Below, one piece after another: positions 7,299 to 15,921 of a stretch of 64,000 nucleotides of DNA. The DNA comes from Clostridiales bacterium (GTDB lineage Bacteria; Bacillota; Clostridia; Peptostreptococcales; Anaerovoracaceae), in contig SVCU01000007.1 in NCBI GenBank assembly GCA_015058215.1, positions 1 to 64,000 on the forward strand, given 5' to 3'. The translations under genes and the position numbers were made by a program. Each line of letters begins with the position of its first letter. Position 1 is the first letter of the stretch. The notes below the pieces were generated by a model that searched no databases, was not told the DNA's origin, and saw only the letters and a program-made list of their open reading frames with translations.

Positions 7299-8104
7299 AC
7301 ACATCCCATCTGGAACAACTGACTGCCCAGCAAACACCGGGCACGCTGGATCTTTCTGCCCTACAAACGCCGGGTACTTGTCTACCTGTCGCTGAGGGGC
7401 TCACCCTCTGCCGCGACGATAGCGGACTCTATCTGGAAAGCGACGGACAGACTCTGCGCGGCGATTTCACCCGCCTTCTGCCCCGCATGAAACCTTCCAA
7501 CCTTTCCGGCGAGCTTCTGGTGAAAGCTGCCCGTATCAAATCCAAACAGTCAGCAGCCGCTGTATCCGCGCCTGCCGATTCTGTGACGGCCGCTCCCCTC
7601 ACCGTCATCGATGCCACCGCCGGTCTGGGTGAGGACTCCTTCCTGCTGGCCGCAGCCGGCTTCCACGTGACCCTCTACGAGCGCAATCCCGTGATTTTCG
7701 CTCTGCTGCAGGATGCTCTGCACCGCGCCGCCGAAATCCCCGAACTGGCTGAAATTGCAGCTCGCATGGACCTTCGCAACGAAGACAGCACCGCTGCCAT
7801 GACCGCCCTGGCCGCCCCCGACGTGGTATTGCTGGACCCCATGTTCCCTGCCCGCCAGAAAAGCTCACTGGTGAAGAAAAAACTGCAGATGATCCAGAAG
7901 CTGGAGATCCCCTGCGACGATGAAACCGCCCTTCTTCTGGCCGCCATGAAGACCTGCCCCAAAAAGCTGATCATCAAGCGGCCGCCCAAAGGTCCTTACT
8001 TAGCCGGGCTCAAACCGGACCATTCCCTCACCGGCAAAGCGGTCCGCTTCGATTGCTTCGTGAACCCCGCAGACCGCCTGCACAAGTTCAAGCTGGACCG
8101 GTAA
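7295..8104 (+). CDS. rsmJ: RsmJ-like class I methyltransferase
   Basis: This 269-residue SAM-dependent methyltransferase resembles RsmJ (YhiQ), which makes m2G1516 in 16S rRNA. The SAM-binding motif I is VIDATAGLGEDSFLLAAAG (residues about 107-125), followed by the acidic strand LYERNP, LRNEDS, the catalytic-region motif VVLLDPMFPARQKSS, and the family C-terminal piece LIIKRPPKGPYLAG. The N-terminal 100 residues are divergent. It is coupled to the upstream Cys-rich gene (ATGA) and followed by a strong terminator. The rRNA target is taken from family knowledge. Confidence 0.8.
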   Translation: MNTSHLEQLTAQQTPGTLDLSALQTPGTCLPVAEGLTLCRDDSGLYLESDGQTLRGDFTRLLPRMKPSNLSGELLVKAARIKSKQSAAAVSAPADSVTAAPLTVIDATAGLGEDSFLLAAAGFHVTLYERNPVIFALLQDALHRAAEIPELAEIAARMDLRNEDSTAAMTALAAPDVVLLDPMFPARQKSSLVKKKLQMIQKLEIPCDDETALLLAAMKTCPKKLIIKRPPKGPYLAGLKPDHSLTGKAVRFDCFVNPADRLHKFKLDR

Positions 8105-8128
8105 AATCACTCTTTTATGTAAAATCAA

Positions 8129-8172
8129 AAGCACCTGCTTCCCCTTTTGAGGAATGCAGGTGCTTCTTTTTT
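8129..8172 (+). terminator. Rho-independent terminator after rsmJ
   Basis: The stem AAGCACCTGC (8129-8138) with GCAGGTGCTT (8156-8165) is followed by CTTTTTT. Confidence 0.9.
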
Positions 8173-8219
8173 GTCAGTTTTTCACTGTTCGCTTGTGCTT
8201 TTTACTCTGCGCAGTCGGC

Positions 8220-9473
8220 TTACTTTCTCTTGCGGCGGAAATACACTTCAATGTCGTTCTTGATCTTGTCGGTGAGTTCCCGGGCAAAGGGGAACTCAGC
8301 GGCAGTGACCATCTTTTCGGTGTAAGCGCCGATGAACTCGGACTCAGCCAGCAGATTGTCTGCGGACATCACATCCAGAGTGTCGTAGCGGCAGTGGATG
8401 GCTGCAGCGTTAGCCGGTGCATAGCGGGCGAAAGTGACGTAAGGCACGCCCTGATCCGCAAAGGCGTTCTGATCGCTGGAACGGATCATCACAGCGGACC
8501 CCAGAGTGAAATCCTGTTCTTCCGCAGTCTGCACCAGGTAATCCTTGGAAGCGTCACTGCTGGTGAAGCCCACAAACTTGCCCATGATGCAGCCCAGCAT
8601 ATCCAGGTTGATGTTCAGGCGGCACCGGTCCAGCTCGGCCTTATGGTCTTTGCAATAGGCCAGGGAGCCCAGCAGGCCCCGTTCTTCGCCGCCGCACCAC
8701 AGGAAACGGACACCGGTCTGCAGCGTTCCGGCAGCGGCCAGAGGAGCCAGTTTTTCAGCGATGTGAAGCTGTGCGATACAGCTGCTCATGTTGTCGTAAG
8801 CACCGAAGGACAGCGGAGTGGAGTCGTAATGAGCGGAGAACAGAACGTATTCGCCGGCATGCTTTCCCTCTGCGGTGAGACCGGCCTTACCGGGCAGGTC
8901 CACGATGATGTTGTGGGAAATGCCTTCGGAAACCTCCTGCTGCAGGGTCAGTTCCGCATCGCCGCAGCCCTTGGAAACGATTTCGATGGCATCCTTCACA
9001 TTGATGGTAACAGCGGGGATCCGTTCTTCGTCGGTGAGGAAATACAGTTCTCTCTGATCCACATCGCGGTCGGGGAAGTTGGCGTTACCGGTGGCGATGA
9101 TAAAGCCCAGAGCCTTATTTTTCAGCAGGTCCAGATACTTCCAGTAGTCGATGTTGCCGTCCAGCATGACGATCTTGCCCTCGCACTTTTCCCAGCTCTT
9201 GGGATTTTCGTTGGGCATGTAATAGAGAGGCGCCTTGACGGTGCCGCAGCCTGCGTTGTAGTAGCCCTTGCATTCGTATTCCTTGCCGGCTACCACCAGC
9301 TTGGCTTCGGTGGTGTTGTACATGGGCAGAGCGTAGGTTTCCATTACGGGAGCCAGGCCCAGAGCTTCACACTGTGCGGCAAGATACTCGGCACAGCGCT
9401 TTTCTTCTGCGCTGCCGGCAGTCTTAACATAAGCGGTTTCCTGCAAAATCTGGTTGATTTTCTGCGTATTCAT
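8220..9473 (-). CDS. M28-family zinc aminopeptidase with PA-type insert
   Basis: This 417-residue metallopeptidase has the M28 ligand set in order: SAHYDS (His and nearby Asp), GAYDNMSS (bridging Asp), GGEERGLLGS (catalytic Glu), NLDMLG (Asp) and a C-terminal HCRYDTLD (His). Residues about 60-200 before the catalytic core resemble the PA insert seen in this family (GKIVMLDGNIDYW, then ALGFIIATG). There is no obvious signal peptide, so it is probably cytosolic. The ATG is preceded by AAAGGAAC. It lies 33 bases downstream of the aminotransferase gene and is probably co-transcribed with it. Confidence 0.88.
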   Translation of the reverse strand: MNTQKINQILQETAYVKTAGSAEEKRCAEYLAAQCEALGLAPVMETYALPMYNTTEAKLVVAGKEYECKGYYNAGCGTVKAPLYYMPNENPKSWEKCEGKIVMLDGNIDYWKYLDLLKNKALGFIIATGNANFPDRDVDQRELYFLTDEERIPAVTINVKDAIEIVSKGCGDAELTLQQEVSEGISHNIIVDLPGKAGLTAEGKHAGEYVLFSAHYDSTPLSFGAYDNMSSCIAQLHIAEKLAPLAAAGTLQTGVRFLWCGGEERGLLGSLAYCKDHKAELDRCRLNINLDMLGCIMGKFVGFTSSDASKDYLVQTAEEQDFTLGSAVMIRSSDQNAFADQGVPYVTFARYAPANAAAIHCRYDTLDVMSADNLLAESEFIGAYTEKMVTAAEFPFARELTDKIKNDIEVYFRRKRK

Positions 9474-9506
9474 TGGAGTGTTGTTCCTTTCACGAAAAAA
9501 ACGGAT

Positions 9507-10355
9507 TTACAAGCGGACGCCGGTTTCTTCGAAGATCTTTTCGGCGAAGCGGCTCTGGATGGTGTCGCGCAGGGCTGCATCCTTGCCGCCCACGGGCTTG
9601 CCGTCCACTTCGTAAACGAAGATCACGTTCTTGGTGGTGCTGCAGAGCATGATTTCGTCAGCGGCCAGAAGCTCGTCCACGGTGAAGATGCGCACATCCA
9701 CGGGAATGCCGGCCTCTTCGCAGATTTGCTGGATCACAGCACGGGTGATGCTGGGCAGGATCAGGTTATCCAGAGGAGGCATAACGACGGTGCCGTCCTT
9801 GATCATCAGAATGCTGCTGTGGGCGGCTTCGGTGACCCGGTCGCCTCTGTGGAACAGCGCCTCGGTTGCACCGGAAGCGGTGGCCTTCTGGGCTGCGAAC
9901 ACGTTGGGCAGCAGATTGGTGGTCTTGATGTTGCAGTACTGGAACCGCAGGTCTTCCATGCTCAGGAGAGAAGCTCTCTTGTCTTTGGGAGGAAGATTGA
10001 AAGCGGAGGTGTACATCAGCAGGTTGGGCGTTGCGTTTGCGGGATACTCGTGCTTGCGGGGAGCGTTGCCGCGGGTCACCTGCAGGTACAGCATGATGCA
10101 GCCCATGTCGGAAACGGCCAGCAACTTATCGATCTCCTTCTTCAGATCTTCGCGGGTCATTTCGAACCGGATCTCGGTCAGAGCGCAGCTGTTATACAGT
10201 CTGTCCAGATGGAGGTCCAGGGTGAACGGCTTGTGGTCCAGAACCAGGACGGCTTCATAAATGGAGTCGCCAAAAAAGATAGAACGATCGGAAAAAGGAA
10301 TCACAAGTTCCTCATAATCTCCGATCTTACCGTTAAAATAAGCAATTCGTTTCAT
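9507..10355 (-). CDS. Class IV aminotransferase, D-amino-acid type
   Basis: This 282-residue PLP enzyme of fold type IV (D-alanine aminotransferase, branched-chain aminotransferase or aminodeoxychorismate lyase relatives) is present in full. It shows FGDSIYEAV (residues about 29-37), the PLP lysine in CNIKTTNLL (about 142-150), the Glu in GDRVTEAAHSSI, and LPSITRAVI. The NIKTTNLLPNV stretch resembles D-amino-acid transaminases. It would supply D-Ala or D-Glu for the wall, matching the DacF, MurI and VanX-like genes in the window. The Shine-Dalgarno site is AAGGTGATG, 4 bases upstream. Confidence 0.82.
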   Translation of the reverse strand: MKRIAYFNGKIGDYEELVIPFSDRSIFFGDSIYEAVLVLDHKPFTLDLHLDRLYNSCALTEIRFEMTREDLKKEIDKLLAVSDMGCIMLYLQVTRGNAPRKHEYPANATPNLLMYTSAFNLPPKDKRASLLSMEDLRFQYCNIKTTNLLPNVFAAQKATASGATEALFHRGDRVTEAAHSSILMIKDGTVVMPPLDNLILPSITRAVIQQICEEAGIPVDVRIFTVDELLAADEIMLCSTTKNVIFVYEVDGKPVGGKDAALRDTIQSRFAEKIFEETGVRL

Positions 10356-10511
10356 TTTTCATCACCTTATCTTGTATAAGCGATAGTTTATTCTAAAATT
10401 TTACCACATCGGTGATGAGTTCACAACACAAGATTCCGCAAAGTTGCGGAAAAGACCGTGGGCGCGGTGCAAAATACGCGGGCGGCAGACTTGCAGTCTC
10501 CCCTGCCCCGG

Positions 10512-10979
10512 TCAGTTGAGCATCCACACGCCGAAATTCAGATAGGCGGCAAAGGTCACCCACAGCACGTACGGGATCTGCATCCAGGCGGCGGGTCGAT
10601 CCACCTTCCGGAAGGTCAAAATCATCAGGATGATCATCACCCACAAAGTCATCAGCCAGAAGAAGGCGATGCCGAAGGCCTGCAGATTGAAGAACAACAG
10701 GCTCCAGAAAAAATTGAAGGCCAGCTGCCCGAAATACAGCACCAGACTGCGGTTTCGGCTGTCGGAATCCGGTGCCAGATAAATGCGGGCGGCACCGATG
10801 CCCATCAGTGCGTACAGAATACCCCAGACGATCGGAAATACTGCAGACGGCGGCGACAAGGGCGGCTGCTCGACCGTCGCATTGTATAAAGCTGTGCCGT
10901 CTTTTGTGATCCAGCCGGAGAGTACTCCTACGGCTTCGGTCATCAGGATCCAGAACGCGTAAGTTTTCCAATGTTTCAT
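10512..10979 (-). CDS. tspO: TspO/MBR-family membrane protein
   Basis: This 155-residue protein has five hydrophobic helices and TspO signatures: PPLSPPSAVFPIVWGILYALMG (read as PPLSPPSAVF and PIVWGILYALMG), NRSLVLYFGQLAFNFFWSLLF (in two parts NRSLVLYFGQ and LAFNFFWSLLF) and a C-terminal VLWVTFAAYLNFGVWMLN. TspO proteins bind porphyrins and other hydrophobic ligands; the role here is not known. The ATG follows AGAGGTG. It sits alone, with structured non-coding DNA upstream. Confidence 0.9.
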   Translation of the reverse strand: MKHWKTYAFWILMTEAVGVLSGWITKDGTALYNATVEQPPLSPPSAVFPIVWGILYALMGIGAARIYLAPDSDSRNRSLVLYFGQLAFNFFWSLLFFNLQAFGIAFFWLMTLWVMIILMILTFRKVDRPAAWMQIPYVLWVTFAAYLNFGVWMLN

Positions 10980-11496
10980 TCAAATCACCTCTGCAGTACT
11001 TTATGCAAAACGGGCGAAAAAATACGCGCCACCTCGCGGCGGCGCAGCTGAAAAATTGAAGGTTCCATTCCAAATGTACCAATGTCAATACAATCGGGAG
11101 TATGGTCCTTTATTTTGAAAAAACGCAAAAAAGTGAATCAAAAGTTTCACAATGCAAAACAAATTTGAGAAAAAATCAGGAATTCATGCTTTTTCGAGGT
11201 GGAATTGCACTTTCACGCCCTTTTTCGTGTCGAAATTTGTCGATTGTTGTCGAATTCGGGTGCACTATTTTCAAAAAAACGAAAAAAGTGGACCATTCAT
11301 AGAGATTCCGGGGATAAAGCAATTTATGTTTGACAAAGACGGTGGGATACTCTGCGCTCTCGGCCCGGCCGGCCGCCCCGGGCGGCTCTGCCCTTCTGCG
11401 GCCGGGCCTTCGTGCTCGAGACTCCGCAGTCCGCCCCGCCTGTCGCGGCGGCGCGGCTGCTCCGACGAACCGGTGGATTCTCACCGAGCCGTCGAA
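10980..11496. other. Non-coding stretch with TGTCGAA repeats and a GC-rich stem
   Basis: No gene is supportable in these roughly 520 bases. Three TGTCGA hexamers sit exactly 10 bp apart (11228, 11238, 11248). A 10-bp stem GGCCCGGCCG (11362-11371) pairs with CGGCCGGGCC (11399-11408) and holds a smaller GCCGCC/GGCGGC stem in its loop. The right part is very GC-rich, the left part AT-rich. Confidence 0.55.
11228..11254 (+). promoter_or_regulatory. Three phased TGTCGA(A/T) boxes, Spo0A-box-like
   Basis: TGTCGAA (11228), TGTCGAT (11238) and TGTCGAA (11248) match the Spo0A box core and keep a 10-bp period, as tandem 0A boxes do. The nearest gene start is tspO, about 250 bp away on the minus strand, so the target is unclear. 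Confidence 0.4.
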
Positions 11497-11501
11497 GCCA
11501 A

Positions 11502-11539
11502 AAAGAAAAACAGACACCGGATGGTGTCTGTTTTTCTTT
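11502..11539 (-). terminator. Terminator after tRNA-Ser
   Basis: A perfect 17-bp stem (11502-11518 with 11523-11539) has a 4-base loop. It starts right at the encoded CCA of the tRNA and has T-rich arms, so it can act on either strand. Confidence 0.85.
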
Positions 11540-11627
11540 GGCGGAGACGGTGGGATTCGAACCCACGTGGCATTGCTGCCTAACTGATTTCGAGTCAGCC
11601 CCGTTATGACCGCTTCGATACGTCTCC
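11539..11627 (-). tRNA. tRNA-Ser (anticodon CGA)
   Basis: On the minus strand the acceptor GGAGACG pairs with CGTCTCC. The anticodon arm reads GCTGA-CTCGAAA-TCAGT with anticodon CGA, a long type II variable arm follows, and the T-arm is GTGGG-TTCGAAT-CCCAC. The 3' CCA is encoded (positions 11541-11539). The anticodon decodes UCG. Confidence 0.95.
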
Positions 11628-11655
11628 CGATTCGAGTGCCTCCCTAAAATCACAA

Positions 11656-11688
11656 GGGCCGCTGGGTATGATTTTACCACAGCGGCCC
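11656..11688 (-). terminator. Hairpin between lipid-kinase gene and tRNA-Ser
   Basis: The stem GGGCCGCTG (11656-11664) pairs with CAGCGGCCC (11680-11688), with an inner GGTA/TACC pairing. It lies downstream of the lipid-kinase gene. The T-tract is poor, so termination is only probable. Confidence 0.5.
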
Positions 11689-11762
11689 GCATCTATGCAA
11701 TGTCTTTTTCTTTACTTTCCAGTATCGCTTTTCCGTGCAGTTCTTTTCGCAGAAGGCCCCGT

Positions 11763-12728
11763 TTATTCTGCCGCAGGTGCTTCTGCCCCATCCAGCACCA
11801 GAGCGTCTTCACAGCCCTGAGGCACCACAAACCGCAGAGCCTGGGGGATCAGATCGATCTGCAGTTCCTCTTCGTGGAGGATCTCGCCGTCGCAGCAAAT
11901 GGGGGTTCCGGGTTCCGTGTGCAGCACCAGAGACTTGCACTGGGCGTAAGTGACCAGATCTTTCTTCTGCACCAGCTTGCTGTCCAGATGGGTTCCGTTA
12001 TGATACTTGCCCACCAGCTGCAGGAAATCCAGCCGGGTCACCTTGCGGATCATGCTCACATCCAGCAGGCCGTCGTTCACGTGGGCATTGGGCACGCCCT
12101 TGAAACCTCCGCCGCAGAACGCACCGTTTCCGATGGCCAGCAGCGTAAATTCTTCGTCGAATACCCGGCCGTCATCCAGCCGGATCTTTAGCTTGGCACC
12201 GGCGTTTTTGATCACCACATTCAGAAGACCGGCAACGTAGGCAGCGGTACCGCCCAGCACCGTATTCTCCTTGTAATAGGCCATTTTCTCCGCCGCGGCG
12301 CAGTCCAGACCGATGTTCAGCATATTGACGGAATAGCGGCCGTTGTAACAAATCAGGTCCACCGCGCGAGAAGTGCCGTTAAACTGCTTGTCCAGATTCA
12401 AAAAGTCCTTGTTGGAGCCGAACATACGGCAGAAATCGTTGCCGCTGCCGGAGGGGATCACGGCCATTTCCGCGTTTTCGAAGCCAACCAGACCGTTCAC
12501 CACCTCGCTGATGGTGCCGTCGCCGCCCACAGCATAAAACCGCAGAGCTTCGCCCGGTTCCTCTTCGCACTTGCTGCGTACGTATGTAGTGGCTTCGCCC
12601 ACATTGATGGTTCTATGGATCTCGTAATTGATCCCTGCGTTCTTGGCGGCTTCGATGATCCTGGGCAGCAGAACCTTCTCTGCTTTGCCCTTCCCTGCCA
12701 CCGGATTCAGTACAAAAATATGCTTCAT
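11763..12728 (-). CDS. Diacylglycerol/lipid kinase family protein (YegS/DgkB type)
   Basis: This 321-residue ATP-dependent lipid kinase recycles diacylglycerol or a related lipid at the membrane face. The N-terminal nucleotide-binding domain shows FVLNPVAGKGKAEK (residues about 4-17), FYAVGGDGTISEVVNGL (about 62-78) and PSGSGNDFCR. The C-terminal beta-sandwich includes GNGAFCGGGFKGVPNAHVNDGLLDV. The start at 12728 has GGAGGG 6 bases upstream. A paralogue is at 43622-44494. The tail is Ala/Glu-rich and probably unstructured. Confidence 0.88.
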   Translation of the reverse strand: MKHIFVLNPVAGKGKAEKVLLPRIIEAAKNAGINYEIHRTINVGEATTYVRSKCEEEPGEALRFYAVGGDGTISEVVNGLVGFENAEMAVIPSGSGNDFCRMFGSNKDFLNLDKQFNGTSRAVDLICYNGRYSVNMLNIGLDCAAAEKMAYYKENTVLGGTAAYVAGLLNVVIKNAGAKLKIRLDDGRVFDEEFTLLAIGNGAFCGGGFKGVPNAHVNDGLLDVSMIRKVTRLDFLQLVGKYHNGTHLDSKLVQKKDLVTYAQCKSLVLHTEPGTPICCDGEILHEEELQIDLIPQALRFVVPQGCEDALVLDGAEAPAAE

Positions 12729-12856
12729 GGTGTGCCCTCCATGGATCTTTATCCGATATATTATATCACTCTCAATCGAAAGTTGGTGAGTTGCTAAGAA
12801 AATGTCATATTTCTCTTGCTTTCGACCCAATTTTCACAATCAATTTGCAAATACTA

Positions 12857-12886
12857 TTACAAATTGTGGAACCCCTGTGCTATAAT
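12857..12886 (+). promoter_or_regulatory. Promoter of the M29 aminopeptidase gene
   Basis: A -35 TTACAA (12857-12862) and a -10 TATAAT (12881-12886) are spaced 18 bp apart, about 60 bases before the start codon. Confidence 0.7.
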
Positions 12887-12949
12887 ATATAGTTGGAAGC
12901 GTCCGGCGAGGCCGTTTCCCCCAGAAGACATACAAAAAGGAGACCAATG

Positions 12950-14059
12950 ATGGACGAAAGAATTAAAAAGCTTGCCAATCAGGTTATCAATTACGCTTGC
13001 CGCCTGCAGAAGGGCGAGCGCATCCTCATCACTTATGACGGCCAGTCCGCCACTCCCTTCGCAAAGCAGCTGATCAAGGAAGCATACGCTGCTGAAGGCC
13101 TCCCCTTCGTGGACATCCGCGACACCACCGTATCCCGCGAAATCATCATGCACTGCACCGAAGAACAGGTCAAGATCATGATGGAATCCGAACTGATGCG
13201 CATGAAGGAAATGGACGCTTACATCTCCATCCGTGCCATGGAAGGCCGCACCGAATTTGCTGATGTTCCCGCTGCAAACCAGGCCATCTACAACCGCACC
13301 ATGATGCCCGTTCAGAACCAGCGCGTCAACAACACCAAGTGGGCCGTTCTGCGTTACCCCAACGGTTATATGTCCCAGCAGGCCAACATGAGCCGCGAAG
13401 CCTTCGAAGACTTCTACTTCGACGTCTGCACCGTAGACTACGACAAGATGTCCAAGGCCATGGATCCCCTGGCAGCACTGATCGAAAAGACCAACCACGT
13501 CCGCATCGTCGGCCCCGGCACCGAACTGGAATTCTCCATCGAAGGCATGGGTGCCATCAAGTGCGACGGTAAGCGCAACATTCCCGACGGTGAACTGTAC
13601 ACCGCTCCCGTCCGCGACTCCATGAACGGCGTGATCTCCTACAACACCAACGCAGTGGGCGGCGGCGTTCGTCACGAAAACATCGTGTTCGAAATCAAGA
13701 ACGGCAAGATCGTCAACGCCACCTCCAGCAACACCGCTGTGCTGAACCGCGTTCTGGACACCGACGAAGGCGCCCGCTACTTCGGCGAATTCTCCTTCGG
13801 TCTGAACCCCTACATCCTGACCCCCATGGGCGACACCCTCTTCGACGAAAAGATCTGCGGCTCCTTCCACCTGACCCCCGGCCAGGCCTATGCAGCCTGC
13901 GACAACGGCAACAAGAGCGCCATCCACTGGGATCTGGTCAACATTCAGCGTCCCGAATACGGCGGCGGCGAAATCTGGTTCGACGGCAAGCTGATCCGCA
14001 AGGACGGCCTGTTCGTACTGCCTGAACTGGAAGGCCTGAACCCCGAAAACCTGAAGTAA
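12950..14059 (+). CDS. M29-family aminopeptidase (AmpS/PepS type)
   Basis: This 369-residue two-metal aminopeptidase of family M29 is cytosolic and removes N-terminal residues from peptides. Family features include ITYDGQSATPFAKQLIKEAY near the N-terminus, GTELEFSIEG, IPDGELYTAPVRDSMNG (metal-ligand Glu), GEFSFGLNP (Glu) and the C-terminal HWDLV with His and Asp ligands. Two adjacent ATGs occur at 12947 and 12950. The second is 7 bases from AGGAG and is preferred. The reading frame shows strong C-ending codon bias, suggesting high expression, and a terminator follows. Confidence 0.9.
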   Translation: MDERIKKLANQVINYACRLQKGERILITYDGQSATPFAKQLIKEAYAAEGLPFVDIRDTTVSREIIMHCTEEQVKIMMESELMRMKEMDAYISIRAMEGRTEFADVPAANQAIYNRTMMPVQNQRVNNTKWAVLRYPNGYMSQQANMSREAFEDFYFDVCTVDYDKMSKAMDPLAALIEKTNHVRIVGPGTELEFSIEGMGAIKCDGKRNIPDGELYTAPVRDSMNGVISYNTNAVGGGVRHENIVFEIKNGKIVNATSSNTAVLNRVLDTDEGARYFGEFSFGLNPYILTPMGDTLFDEKICGSFHLTPGQAYAACDNGNKSAIHWDLVNIQRPEYGGGEIWFDGKLIRKDGLFVLPELEGLNPENLK

Positions 14060-14083
14060 GGCCACTCACATCTTACAGAACCC

Positions 14084-14118
14084 AAAAATCCCCTGTCCAC
14101 CGGACAGGGGATTTTTCA
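14084..14118 (+). terminator. Terminator after M29 aminopeptidase
   Basis: A 15-bp stem (14084-14098 with 14102-14116, AATCCCCTGTCC arm) has A and T runs on its two sides. Confidence 0.9.
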
Positions 14119-14186
14119 TGCAGTTTTCGGGAACTTTTTGATGCTTTTTCCTGCAATTTGTTCCCTAAAACGATATGCATGGGCCG

Positions 14187-14462
14187 CTATATCTGCGGCC
14201 CTTTTTCTTTGATTTTGCGGTACACCAGCCGGTTGTTTTCCCGCTCCACCAGGTAGCGGCCCAGCCAGAGGATGTTCTGTCTGCGCAGCACCCGGGAGGC
14301 CTCCGGCAGCTTCTCCGCTGCCAGATACAGTGCGTAGCTGCAGCTTCGGGCCAGCTCCACAGGTGCTTTTTTCAGTGCGGTGCGAATGCCGGCATCCCGC
14401 AGTTTTTCCTGAGCGTAGACGCCTTTGTAAAAGGAGGAAAACAGGAAGAGAGATTCTTTCAT
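14187..14462 (-). CDS. DUF3343-like small protein (putative Se/S carrier-like)
   Basis: This 91-residue protein begins MKESLFLFSSFYKGVYAQEK and continues GIRTALKKAPVELARSCSYALYL. That arrangement resembles DUF3343 proteins, small ferredoxin-like folds sometimes linked to sulfur or selenium transfer. A single Cys is in RSCSYAL. The ATG at 14462 begins 16 bases after the stop of the dacF-like gene, so both are likely one transcript. The Shine-Dalgarno site is weak. Its function is not known. Confidence 0.6.
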   Translation of the reverse strand: MKESLFLFSSFYKGVYAQEKLRDAGIRTALKKAPVELARSCSYALYLAAEKLPEASRVLRRQNILWLGRYLVERENNRLVYRKIKEKGPQI

Positions 14463-14478
14463 GGGATCACACTCGATT

Positions 14479-15693
14479 CTATGGTGAGAGCAATACGCCC
14501 AGCATGCGCTGCAAAATCTGACCGAAAGAGGCCTTCGGCACGTCACAGGCAGCGGTTAAAGACACCCGCTGCAGCTCCCGGCCGTCCAGGGTGACCACAA
14601 GCTCACCCACCGGATCCCCGGCCGCCACCGGTGCCTTCACCGATTTCTGCAAAAGGGTCTCCACCTGCACTTTATCGCTTTGCCCCTTGGCCAGCAGCAA
14701 ATACACAGGCTCTTTGCAGACCGCTTCCACCTGCTCCTCCCTGCCCTTTTCCACAGCCAGAGAGCCGAAGGACTGGCCCGCCTCCGCAGCGCAGATACTT
14801 TCATAGTTGGCAAACCCGTGGTCCAGAAGGCGCATGGTTTCCGACCACCTGTCGCCGGTGGTCTCACAGCCCATCACCACGGCAATGAGGGTAAGACCAT
14901 CCCGGGTGGCAGAGCCGGACAGGCAGTAACCTGCATCCTGAGTGAAGCCGGTTTTGATGCCGTTCGCCCCGGAATACAGCTTGATCAGCCGGTTGGTGTT
15001 GGTCAGGCCGAATTCCACTTCCTTCCCCGCTTTTCCCAAGGAGACCGTATCCTGCCAGGTGGTGAACCAGGCCCGGGCGGCCTCGTGCTTCAAAAGCTCA
15101 CGGGACATGATCCCTATATCATATGCGGAGGTGACGTGTCCCGCCACCGGAAGACCGTTGGTATTGACGAAATGAGTGTCCTCCATGCCCAGTTCTTTGG
15201 CCCGCCTGTTCATCAGTTCCACGAAGGTCTCCTCCGAGCCCCCGATGAACTCCGCACAGGCCACGCAGGCATCGTTGGCGCTGGCCATGGCCATGCCCTT
15301 CAGGAGCTCGCCCAGAGTGTGCTGCTCCCCTGCCTCCATGTACATCTGGCTGCCGCCCATGGAAGCCGCCCTGGGACTGATGGTCACAGGATCCTCCAGG
15401 GACACCTTTCCCTGCTCCGCCGCTTCCAGGGCCAAAAGCATGGTCATCACCTTGGTGACGCTGGCCGGTGGAAGCGCCTCATGGCTGTTCTGCTCGTACA
15501 AAATCGTACCGGTACCTGCATCCAGCAGGATGGCAGACTTCGCCTTCACCTCCGGCGCAAAGGCTGCCAGCTGCAGCGGTGTATCACCTGTAGCCGATCC
15601 CGCGGCAAAAATCTCCTGCAAATAGCTGGCGATCATCAAAACACAAAGCAAAATGATCCAGATGAAACCGCGCATTTCCCGTTTTCTGCCCAT
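14479..15693 (-). CDS. dacF: D-alanyl-D-alanine carboxypeptidase (S11, DacF type)
   Basis: This 404-residue penicillin-binding protein trims the terminal D-Ala of peptidoglycan stem peptides. An N-terminal hydrophobic segment (FIWIILLCVLMIASYLQEIF) acts as signal or anchor. The three catalytic motifs are present: SVTK (SxxK, residues about 78-81), SAN (SxN, in MASANDAC) and KTG (in GIKTGFTQ). The C-terminal part is the PBP5_C-like beta domain, but no clear amphipathic anchor is seen at the very end. AGGAGGGGG precedes the ATG. DacF in spore formers works in the forespore; here the role is inferred. Confidence 0.9.
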   Translation of the reverse strand: MGRKREMRGFIWIILLCVLMIASYLQEIFAAGSATGDTPLQLAAFAPEVKAKSAILLDAGTGTILYEQNSHEALPPASVTKVMTMLLALEAAEQGKVSLEDPVTISPRAASMGGSQMYMEAGEQHTLGELLKGMAMASANDACVACAEFIGGSEETFVELMNRRAKELGMEDTHFVNTNGLPVAGHVTSAYDIGIMSRELLKHEAARAWFTTWQDTVSLGKAGKEVEFGLTNTNRLIKLYSGANGIKTGFTQDAGYCLSGSATRDGLTLIAVVMGCETTGDRWSETMRLLDHGFANYESICAAEAGQSFGSLAVEKGREEQVEAVCKEPVYLLLAKGQSDKVQVETLLQKSVKAPVAAGDPVGELVVTLDGRELQRVSLTAACDVPKASFGQILQRMLGVLLSP

Positions 15694-15789
15694 AGTCTCC
15701 CCCTCCTGTTTCGATCTCTCAGATTACTATATGAGAGAAGAATGCGGTTCAGTCGCAAAATCCCGGAGCACTGCTCTTCCATTTTACAG

Positions 15790-15921
15790 TCGGTACAATT
15801 TTACATTTATTTACATTCCATCTTGCGCAATTTGGTAATATATGGTAATCTATAATCGTGCACAACTCCGCCCCGATGCATCACAGCTCAAGAGGTAGAA
15901 AGACTAAGAGATTACACTATG
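15790..15921 (+). repeat. Conserved leader of Rpn gene copy 1
   Basis: This stretch shares with 21925-22044 the blocks CCATCTTGC, AATATATGGTAAT, GTGCACAA, GATGCATC and AGAGATTACACTATGACA. The duplication therefore includes the promoter/leader and not only the coding sequence. Confidence 0.75.

Noticed and set aside
8154..10379. A 741-codon plus-strand frame opposite the M28 and aminotransferase genes
   Set aside because: It spans two real genes in antisense, with a His/Gln/Val-rich composition typical of shadow frames.
11152..11692. Overlapping short frames on both strands around tRNA-Ser
   Set aside because: They cross the tRNA and its terminator and change composition within the frame; none has a ribosome-binding site.
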